From: Comamonadaceae bacterium
GTDB taxonomy: Bacteria; Pseudomonadota; Gammaproteobacteria; Burkholderiales; Burkholderiaceae_C
Assembly: GCA_947469815.1 (NCBI GenBank)
Contig: CANIRI010000150.1
Coordinates: 1 to 6,210 of the forward strand
DNA: 6,210 bases
Reading direction: 5' to 3'
The translations under genes and the position numbers were made by a program. Below, one piece after another: positions 1-5,199 of this stretch. The notes under the pieces were generated by a model. That model had not been told where the DNA came from. It did no database searches and saw nothing but the letters and a program-made list of their open reading frames with translations. Each line of letters opens with the position of its first letter. Positions within the stretch are counted from its first letter, which is position 1.

Positions 1-73
1 ATGCGTGCAAATGAGGGCCTGGACCGCTAACCGCTGGTCTGGGTTGGCAAGCGCTAGATCAAAACCGCGTATA

Positions 74-111
74 AAAAAACCCCCGCCATGTTGCCATGGC
101 GGGGGTTTTTT
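74..111. terminator. Strong bidirectional intrinsic terminator
   Basis: A perfect inverted repeat has 17-base arms (74-90 and 95-111) around a TTGC loop. The core is 11 G/C-rich base pairs (CCCCCGCCATG with its complement), flanked by an A-tract on the left and six T on the right. On either strand the RNA would form a stable stem followed by a U-run, so it can terminate in both directions. No gene lies between the left edge and this hairpin, so it most likely ends a plus-strand gene outside the window and insulates coq7. Bases 1-73 show no supportable gene, although a few C-terminal codons of an upstream gene could lie there. Confidence 0.93.
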
Positions 112-147
112 CATGCCCGCTTTACCAGACCATAGACAATCAGATCC

Positions 148-807
148 ATGCACCCCACCCCAATCCCCACCACCCCCATCGATACCCTGATCAACACCCT
201 GGACAACGCCCTGCGCACGCTGTTCGCCACACCGCATGCCAGCACCGCCTGCGCCACCCTGCCCGAAGCCCCCACGCAGCTGGCCGAGGCCGAGCGCGCC
301 CAGGCCGCCGGGCTGATGCGGGTCAACCACGTCGGTGAGATCTGCGCGCAGGCGCTCTACACGGCGCAGGCGCTGGCCACCCGTAACCCGCGCCTGCGTG
401 AGCAGTACGTGGCGGCGTGCGCCGAAGAGGTGGACCACTTGGCCTGGACCGCGCAGCGGCTGGACGAACTGGGCGCGCGGCCTTCGCTGCTCAACCCGCT
501 GTGGTACGCGGGCGCATTTGGCCTGGGGCTGCTGGCCGGGCGGCTGGGTGACAACATCAGCCTGGGCTTTGTGGTGGAAACCGAGCGCCAGGTGGGCGCG
601 CATTTGCAAAGCCATTTGGGCAGCGGGCCCGACGCCCTGCCCGCAGGCGACCATGCGTCGCGCGCCATCGTGGCGCAAATGCACAGTGAGGAACTCGCCC
701 ATGCCCGCGCCGCCGAAGAGGCCGGGGCGACGCAGCTGCCGCCGGTGGTGCAAGAGCTGATGCGCGGGGCCGCCAAGGTGATGACAACCGTGGCGCGGCG
801 AATCTAG
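148..807 (+). CDS. coq7: Coq7-type demethoxyubiquinone hydroxylase
   Basis: This is a 219-residue di-iron monooxygenase that hydroxylates 2-polyprenyl-3-methyl-6-methoxy-1,4-benzoquinone, the penultimate step of ubiquinone synthesis; it uses O2 and works at the inner membrane. All six expected iron ligands are present with the spacing known from eukaryotic Coq7: E64 (in RVNHVGE), E94 and H97 (EEVDH), E146 (VETERQ), and E182 and H185 (EELAH). The hydrophobic stretch around 118-132 (WYAGAFGLGLLAG) fits the membrane-contacting region. Length matches bacterial homologues of roughly 205-220 residues. The first ten residues are a Pro/Thr-rich extension, while residues 11-27 already look like the family N-terminus. 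There is no clear Shine-Dalgarno sequence before ATG 148, but no better start exists: the next Met is residue 57, directly before the first ligand motif. The gene stands alone, between a terminator upstream and a convergent gene downstream. Identification is firm; the start is fairly sure. Confidence 0.96.
   Translation: MHPTPIPTTPIDTLINTLDNALRTLFATPHASTACATLPEAPTQLAEAERAQAAGLMRVNHVGEICAQALYTAQALATRNPRLREQYVAACAEEVDHLAWTAQRLDELGARPSLLNPLWYAGAFGLGLLAGRLGDNISLGFVVETERQVGAHLQSHLGSGPDALPAGDHASRAIVAQMHSEELAHARAAEEAGATQLPPVVQELMRGAAKVMTTVARRI
153..177 (-). other. Putative G-quadruplex motif at the coq7 start
   Basis: Read on the minus strand, this stretch has four G-runs of 5, 4, 4 and 4 separated by loops of 4 (TGGT), 3 (ATT) and 1 (T) bases. 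That satisfies the usual rule of four runs of at least three G with loops of at most seven. It covers codons 2-10 of coq7, with G on the template strand and C in the mRNA. The motif is directly visible; folding or any effect on transcription is inference. It also encodes the unusual Pro/Thr-rich start of Coq7. Confidence 0.6.
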
Positions 808-829
808 AGCCGCAGCCGGGCTGCAGCGT

Positions 830-856
830 AAAAAGAAAGGGCGCCTTTACGCGCCC
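830..856 (-). terminator. Intrinsic terminator of the slt-gst unit
   Basis: On the minus strand, GGGCGC (856-851), a six-base loop and GCGCCC (844-839) form a six-pair G/C stem followed by TTTCTTTTT (838-830). It lies about 30 bases past the stop of the glutathione S-transferase gene, where a terminator for that transcript is expected. On the plus strand no T-run follows the stem, so it is a poor terminator for coq7. An overlapping seven-base inverted repeat (826-832 with 846-852) could form an alternative stem. Confidence 0.8.
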
Positions 857-886
857 ACCCGAATACCGCCGCGATAGGCAGCGCCG

Positions 887-1570
887 TCAGCGCGACAGGC
901 GGTACGGCTCCTCAAAATCCAAAAAGTCGTTTTCACGCAGTGCGCCTTCAACCCAGGCGCGCACGCCCGCCAAAGCCAACACCCGGCCCACATACGCCAC
1001 CACTTGCGGCGGCATGGGCAGCGCATAGGTGCGCAAGCGGGTGCATACCGGGGCAAAGTAGGCGTCAGCCACCGTGAAATGGTCAAACAACAAGGGGCCG
1101 CTGTGCTGCGCCAGCAGCTCGCTCCACATGGCGCAAAGGCGCGCCACATCGGCACGCACGCCGGGCTGATCGCGCCAGATCAAGGCGCCCTGCGCGGCCA
1201 GGTCGGCCTCGATATTCATGGGGCAGTGGCTGCGCAAGGCGCTAAAGCCGGCGTGCATTTCAGCGCAGATGCTGCGCGCACGGGCGCGGGCGGCGATTGC
1301 GCGCGGCCACAGCTGTTTGTCGGGAAACTGTTCCGCCAGGTATTCGGCAATCGCCAGCGTGTCCCAGACCGCAAGCTCACCGTCCAGCAGCAAGGGCACC
1401 TTGCCAGCGGGGTTGAGCCCGCGCAGCGTTGTCTTGAACTGCGAATCCGGCGCAAAGGAGTCAAAGCGCACCATGACGTCTTCAAAGGGAATACCGGCCT
1501 GCGTCATCAGCACCCAAGGCCGCATGGACCAGGACGAGTAGTTTTTATTACCGATCAAGAGTTTCAGCAT
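887..1570 (-). CDS. Glutathione S-transferase family protein
   Basis: This 227-residue protein has the two-domain cytosolic GST fold. The thioredoxin-like N-terminal domain (about 1-80) opens with a GNKNYSSWSMRPW motif (8-19), where Ser12, Ser13 or Ser15 is the likely glutathione-activating residue, as in the SS-motif zeta-like bacterial GSTs. The cis-proline motif GKVPLLLDG (56-64) and the glutathione-contact motif WDTLAIAEYL (69-78) follow. The rest (about 90-220) is an alpha-helical C-terminal domain with the usual fold-stabilising pattern FTVADAYFAP (165-174). No signal peptide is seen, so it should be cytoplasmic. The substrate cannot be told from sequence. ATG 1570 lies 18 bases after the slt stop, with no clear ribosome-binding site, suggesting co-transcription and perhaps translational coupling with slt; a strong terminator follows. 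The family is certain, the subclass and role are not. Confidence 0.93.
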   Translation of the reverse strand: MLKLLIGNKNYSSWSMRPWVLMTQAGIPFEDVMVRFDSFAPDSQFKTTLRGLNPAGKVPLLLDGELAVWDTLAIAEYLAEQFPDKQLWPRAIAARARARSICAEMHAGFSALRSHCPMNIEADLAAQGALIWRDQPGVRADVARLCAMWSELLAQHSGPLLFDHFTVADAYFAPVCTRLRTYALPMPPQVVAYVGRVLALAGVRAWVEGALRENDFLDFEEPYRLSR

Positions 1571-1588
1571 GGCGAACCAATTAGCAGG

Positions 1589-3619
1589 TCAGGGAAGGTC
1601 TGCGCCCGGGTCCGGCTGCGCGGCTTCGGCTTCGCTGAGCGGGCCGATACGGCCCAAGCGGGCCTTGATGGATTGTGGTTGGCCACTGAGCATGGCGGCG
1701 TACAGCGTGGTGTTGGCCAGCACTTTTTTGACGTAGTCGCGGGTTTCGGAAAAGGGCACGTTTTCGGCCCAGATTGCGCCTTCCACGGTAAAGGGTCCGT
1801 TGCGCCAGAGGCGCGCACGACTGGGGCCGGCGTTGTAAGCGGCGGCGGCCAGCGGCATGGAGCCGCCAAAGCTGTCCAGGGCAAACTTGAGGTAGCCGGT
1901 GCCGATGGCGATGTTGGTGTCGCGGTCGTTGATTTTGTAGGGCGCGAAGTCATGCATACCCAGCTTTTTGGCGGTCCATTTGGCCGTAGCGGGCATGACC
2001 TGCATCAGCCCGGAGGCGCCCACGCCCGAGCGGGCGTCCATGATGAAGCGGCTTTCCTGGCGAATCAGGCCGTACACGTAGGCCGGGTCCAGCCCGATGC
2101 TGGCGGTGCGCGCCAAAACACTTTGCTTGAAAGGCGTGGGGAAGCGCTGCTCCACGTCGACCACGTTGCGGGTGCGGTCGCTGGCGTTGATGCAGCGGTC
2201 CCAGACCTCGGCGCGGCAGGCCATGTCGGCTGCGGCGAGCAGCGCGCGGTCGTCCATGCCGCCGTTCTGGTGCAGGTTGGTGGTGTAGTTCCACTCGCGA
2301 ACGCCCTCGGCGCGCAGGCCGATCTGGATGGCATACAGGCCGCGCTGCAGGCCGGGGTTCAGGCGCGCCGCATCGCGCTCAGAAGCGCTGATGGGCGCCG
2401 GGCGCGCGGGCGCTGTGACGCGACCACCGGTTTCCTCGAGGGCCAGCATTTCATAAAAACCGCGGGTGCCGGCCAGTGCCTGCAAAACCCCCAACGCAGC
2501 CACACGCGCCGGGTCGTTCGCACCGGGACTGAGTTCGAGCTGCGCGCGCGCATGCCAATAAGTCCAGGTCGGGTCCGCGCGCAAGCCACTCGGCATGGCG
2601 TGGATGAAGGCCTGCGCCCGCGCCCACTGTCCGGCGCGCAGCGCGGCCCGCGCACCCCAGGCCAGGTGGTCTTCGTGCATTTGCGCCAGATTGCCTTTGG
2701 CGAAGTAGGTCAGCGCGTCGGCATCCTGCTTTTGCGCTGCGCGCTTGCCTATGACGCCCCAAATCCAGCTGCGCTCCTCGGCGCTGAGTTGGGCGCGCCA
2801 ACGCAATTTTTCCACTTGCAGCGCGGCTTTTTGGTAGTCGGAATCGGCCATGCGGATCATGGCCAATGACACCAGCTCGCGCGTTTTGGGGCGCATAGCC
2901 GTGAGTTTGTCGTCGAGGTATTTGGCGGGCCGCTGGTACACCGCATCAAAGCCCTTGACCCACGACGGGTCAAGGATGCCGATGGCCTGCGCAGCCACTT
3001 GCGGGCGGTCGTTTTCCATGGCCAATCGCGCCCGCACCCAGGCCACCTGGGCGGGCATTTTGTGGGCTTTGTGGAGCGCGTCAAATGCGCTGGAGCAGCC
3101 TTCTTCCGACTCGCGCAGCGCCAGCCAGTTGGCCTGCACGGTGGCGGCCACGTCGGCGCGGTTGCCCACAAATTCGGCCAGCGCCGCAAAGCATTGGATA
3201 GAGCGGTCATCGCCCATGCGGTACAGCGGGTACTGGGTGTTGAAGGTCGGCCAATCAGCAGCGCGGCCCAGTTGCAACAGCCAATCGGCGCGCAAGCGGT
3301 CCTCCTGGTAGGTGCCGGCGTAGGTATTCAAGAAGGCCAGGATCTCGGTCTTGCTGGCCGTGTCCAAGCGGTTGGACAGCTCCCAGTACGCAGCCCAGGG
3401 CTCCAGCATGTAGCCTTTGAACTGGGGTAACGCGGTAGCCAAGGCACGGCTGTCGCGCCGCCGGTAGGCCTGGGCCATATCCAGCAAAGCGGCGTCCAGC
3501 CGGGGGTTATCGGCATAGGCCGCCGGAGCCGCCTGCGCCTGCAGCGGCGCGGTGAAAAATGATGCGCCAAACAGCAGGGCTGCGGCGGCGAAAAGAGTCC
3601 AACGGGGTAATGCTGTCAA
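1589..3619 (-). CDS. slt: Soluble lytic murein transglycosylase (Slt70-like)
   Basis: This 676-residue periplasmic enzyme cleaves the MurNAc-GlcNAc bond of peptidoglycan with formation of 1,6-anhydro-MurNAc, serving wall turnover and recycling. Residues 1-30 form a signal peptide (Arg6, a hydrophobic core, likely cleavage after AQA at about 28-30). Residues from about 35 to 440 are an alpha-helical superhelix of the Slt70 U-domain kind, containing the typical RGFYEMLALEETG segment (386-398). The catalytic SLT domain occupies about 500-645: catalytic Glu522 in LIRQESRF, then GASGLMQVMPAT (534-545), NIAIGTGYL (569-577), AAYNAGPSRARLW (593-605) and FSETRDYVKKVL (623-634), all matching E. coli Slt70 (about 645 residues). 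The start is TTG at 3619: an in-frame stop lies 15 bases upstream, and the next Met (48) would remove the signal peptide. It is the first gene of a unit with gst and diverges from the folate enzyme gene. The product is certain and the start likely. Confidence 0.96.
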   Translation of the reverse strand: MTALPRWTLFAAAALLFGASFFTAPLQAQAAPAAYADNPRLDAALLDMAQAYRRRDSRALATALPQFKGYMLEPWAAYWELSNRLDTASKTEILAFLNTYAGTYQEDRLRADWLLQLGRAADWPTFNTQYPLYRMGDDRSIQCFAALAEFVGNRADVAATVQANWLALRESEEGCSSAFDALHKAHKMPAQVAWVRARLAMENDRPQVAAQAIGILDPSWVKGFDAVYQRPAKYLDDKLTAMRPKTRELVSLAMIRMADSDYQKAALQVEKLRWRAQLSAEERSWIWGVIGKRAAQKQDADALTYFAKGNLAQMHEDHLAWGARAALRAGQWARAQAFIHAMPSGLRADPTWTYWHARAQLELSPGANDPARVAALGVLQALAGTRGFYEMLALEETGGRVTAPARPAPISASERDAARLNPGLQRGLYAIQIGLRAEGVREWNYTTNLHQNGGMDDRALLAAADMACRAEVWDRCINASDRTRNVVDVEQRFPTPFKQSVLARTASIGLDPAYVYGLIRQESRFIMDARSGVGASGLMQVMPATAKWTAKKLGMHDFAPYKINDRDTNIAIGTGYLKFALDSFGGSMPLAAAAYNAGPSRARLWRNGPFTVEGAIWAENVPFSETRDYVKKVLANTTLYAAMLSGQPQSIKARLGRIGPLSEAEAAQPDPGADLP

Positions 3620-3649
3620 AATAGTTCTTCTTCACTCAATCAAACGATT
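3620..3649. promoter_or_regulatory. 30-base divergent gap between slt and fthC
   Basis: The start codons of slt (minus) and fthC (plus) are separated by 30 bases, AT-rich compared with the flanks. Both promoters must lie partly inside the opposing gene's first codons. On the minus strand CATAAT (3652-3647) resembles a -10 box and would start transcription about 20 bases before the slt TTG, but I see no good -35 box at 16-18 bases spacing. For the plus strand CAAAAT (3617-3622) is an equally weak candidate. Presence of promoters here is inferred from layout; the exact boxes are unproven. Confidence 0.3.
3625..3633 (-). promoter_or_regulatory. Ribosome-binding site supporting the slt TTG start
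   Basis: On the minus strand the purine tract GAAGAAGAA ends five bases before TTG 3619. It is only a partial Shine-Dalgarno match, but it is the only candidate. With the in-frame stop just upstream and the signal peptide that must be retained, it supports TTG as the start of slt. Confidence 0.5.
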
Positions 3650-4273
3650 ATGGACAAGTCCTCCGAATCCGCTGGCGACGCCAAAAAGGCCCTGCGCAAA
3701 GAGTTGCTGGCCTTGCGCAATGCCCTGCCCGATCGGCAGCACCGCAGCGAGCTGCTGCAGCAGGTGATGCGGATCTGGCTGCTGCGGCGTGAAGACACGG
3801 TGATCGGCGCGTACTGGCCCATCAAAGGCGAGTTCGACCCCCTGCCCGCGCTGCACCGCTGGAAGGAAGACGGCGAATTGTTGGACCAGCCGCAACCCCG
3901 TCGGATCGCGCTACCGGTGATTAACAAAGCCCACAGGACCATGACCTTCCACATCTGGTACCCGGGCTGCGAAATGGAAGAAGACGCCTACGGCATTCCC
4001 AAACCCAAAGACACCGAGATGGTGTCGCCGACGCTGCTGTTTGTGCCCTGCGTGGGCTATAGCGCGGGCGGCTACCGGCTGGGCTATGGTGGCGGGTTTT
4101 ACGACCGCATGCTGGGCAGCCTGGAGCCCCGCCCCTTTACCGTGGGACTGGGCTTTGGCGTGGGCTATGTGAGTGACTTTTCGCCAGAGCCGCACGACGT
4201 GCCGCTGGACGCCATCCTGACCGACTTTGGCGAAGCCTGGCCGGTGGCCGATATCGCCCGCCCGCAGCGTTGA
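3650..4273 (+). CDS. fthC: 5-formyltetrahydrofolate cyclo-ligase
   Basis: This 207-residue cytoplasmic enzyme (MTHFS, also called YgfA or Fau in E. coli) converts 5-formyl-THF to 5,10-methenyl-THF with ATP, returning a folate storage and inhibitor form to one-carbon metabolism. Family marks run in order: a basic N-terminal helix KKALRKELLALR (12-23) of the ATP-binding region; WPIKGEFDP (56-64), the substrate pocket; YGIPKP (114-119); the glycine-rich nucleotide loop GYRLGYGGGFYDR (141-153); and PHDVPLDAILTD (181-192) near the C-terminus. Length is normal. ATG 3650 has no visible Shine-Dalgarno sequence, and the transcript may have a short leader since only 30 bases separate it from slt. In many bacteria this gene sits by 6S RNA or zapA; here it lies alone between slt (divergent) and the lipoprotein gene (convergent, 25-base gap). 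I see no clear terminator in that gap. Confidence 0.96.
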   Translation: MDKSSESAGDAKKALRKELLALRNALPDRQHRSELLQQVMRIWLLRREDTVIGAYWPIKGEFDPLPALHRWKEDGELLDQPQPRRIALPVINKAHRTMTFHIWYPGCEMEEDAYGIPKPKDTEMVSPTLLFVPCVGYSAGGYRLGYGGGFYDRMLGSLEPRPFTVGLGFGVGYVSDFSPEPHDVPLDAILTDFGEAWPVADIARPQR

Positions 4274-4298
4274 AAACCGGGCCCGCTCTGGGTACGCG

Positions 4299-5198
4299 CT
4301 AAGGCGTTTGCGCCGCCAGCTTTTGCAGATCCCGCCCGTAGGACGCCAGTTTGTCGGCCATGTGGCGGCGCTGGCTGGGGCTGGTACTGGCATGGAACTC
4401 CGCAAGGTGCGCACAGTCCGCGGCGATGATGCGCTCCAGATAGCCCCGGTAGACCGGATCGGGCGACACCAGGCTGCGCTCCAATAGCGCCTCGATGACC
4501 GGCTGGGCGCGCTCAATCGTCTGACCGCGCTGCGTGTCGATGGTCTCCACAATGTCGGCGTGGCGGCGTTGTAATTCCTTCCAGCTCAGTGCGGTGTCAT
4601 AGGGTGTCGACTCCAGCTGGCTGCGCAGCAACGCGGTTTGCGCCGGGCTGGCCGAGCCGTACCAGGTTTTTACGTTATCCAGGGCCTTGTCCAGCCGCGC
4701 GTCCATTTGCTCAGAAGGGCGCGCGTCCAGCCACTTGCCACGCCAGGTTTTGGCCGATTTGGCCAGCTCGCGGCGCACACGCTCGGTTTGCGCGGGCTTG
4801 AACGTGGGCACCGTAGCGGCAATCACCGGAGCGCTGCGTTGTCCAAAGCCGCGTGCGTAATCCAAGCCTTCGCCGTACCAGCCGCAGACCTGTTCGGCAC
4901 GCAAATCCCCCGCCGCAGCGGTCTGCACGGTTTGCAGCATCTGCGCGATGCGGGGAAGGTCTTCTTTGCGGTGCCAGGCGTGCAATTGCGCCAGATCGGC
5001 CTTGACCCGCGTGCTTTGGGCGGCGTCGAAATCGGCGTAGGAGTCCAGCCACCAGTGGATCGCAAAGGGCGCGTTGTTGTAGGCCGGAACGACGGCGCTG
5101 CAGCCGCCCAGGATCAGCATACAGGCAGCGCCGATAATCCGGCGGATGGCGGCCCAGCCGCCTCCCCCAAAGCGCAAAGGTGTGCACAAAAAAGGCAT
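4299..5198 (-). CDS. DUF6279-type envelope lipoprotein, function unknown
   Basis: From ATG 5198 the protein has 299 residues. Residues 1-32 are a lipoprotein signal: RR at 19-20, a short hydrophobic core IIGAACMLIL, and lipobox LGGC with Cys33 as the lipidated residue. Ser at the next position and no Asp suggest sorting to the outer membrane. The mature start AYNNAPFAIHWWLDSYADFD (39-58), followed by Q61 and AWHRKEDL (74-81), is what I recall as the signature of DUF6279 lipoproteins; that assignment is from memory. The rest is predicted all-helical, charged and without transmembrane segments; no catalytic motif is visible. ATG 5198 has no good ribosome-binding site, while an in-frame TTG at 5216 has GGAGG nine bases upstream and would add six residues. 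The frame stays open further up to 5387, but those codons run antisense to glmU and lack lipoprotein character. The gene is divergent from glmU and overlaps its 5' end. Confidence 0.88.
   Translation of the reverse strand: MPFLCTPLRFGGGGWAAIRRIIGAACMLILGGCSAVVPAYNNAPFAIHWWLDSYADFDAAQSTRVKADLAQLHAWHRKEDLPRIAQMLQTVQTAAAGDLRAEQVCGWYGEGLDYARGFGQRSAPVIAATVPTFKPAQTERVRRELAKSAKTWRGKWLDARPSEQMDARLDKALDNVKTWYGSASPAQTALLRSQLESTPYDTALSWKELQRRHADIVETIDTQRGQTIERAQPVIEALLERSLVSPDPVYRGYLERIIAADCAHLAEFHASTSPSQRRHMADKLASYGRDLQKLAAQTP
5188..5195 (+). promoter_or_regulatory. Ribosome-binding site of glmU
   Basis: The purine tract AAAAAAGG ends one base before ATG 5197, which is too close for efficient initiation there, but seven bases before the in-frame GTG at 5203, which is ideal. 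It therefore argues that glmU may begin at GTG 5203, two codons later than annotated. Confidence 0.5.
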
Positions 5199-5199
5199 G
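5196..5199. other. Overlapping divergent start codons (CATG)
   Basis: CATG is read as ATG on the plus strand (glmU, 5197-5199) and as ATG on the minus strand (lipoprotein gene, 5198-5196). If both are used, the two genes have no intergenic space and overlap by two bases. If the alternative starts are used (TTG 5216 for the lipoprotein, GTG 5203 for glmU) the overlap grows to 14 bases. Confidence 0.6.

Noticed and set aside
44..75. Promoter for coq7 (TTGGCA and TATAAA)
   Set aside because: The spacing is 20 bases, and the TATAAA is partly the A-tract of the terminator; transcription would start inside the hairpin.
96..338. Short plus-strand frames around the coq7 start
   Set aside because: They overlap coq7 in other frames or cross the terminator, and their translations are Pro/His/Arg-rich shadows.
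1004..2869. Open frame of 621 codons on the plus strand
   Set aside because: It runs antisense to slt and gst, whose motifs are unmistakable. The translation has no recognisable domain and is the low-complexity Gly/Ala/Arg/His mixture expected opposite GC-rich codons.
4303..4314. Hairpin (GGCG/CGCC) as a terminator between fthC and the lipoprotein gene
   Set aside because: It has only four pairs, lies inside the lipoprotein coding end and has no T-run on either side.
5133..5138. GATAAT as the -10 box of glmU
   Set aside because: No -35-like hexamer lies at 16-18 bases spacing, and the sequence is coding for the lipoprotein signal region, so chance is a sufficient explanation.
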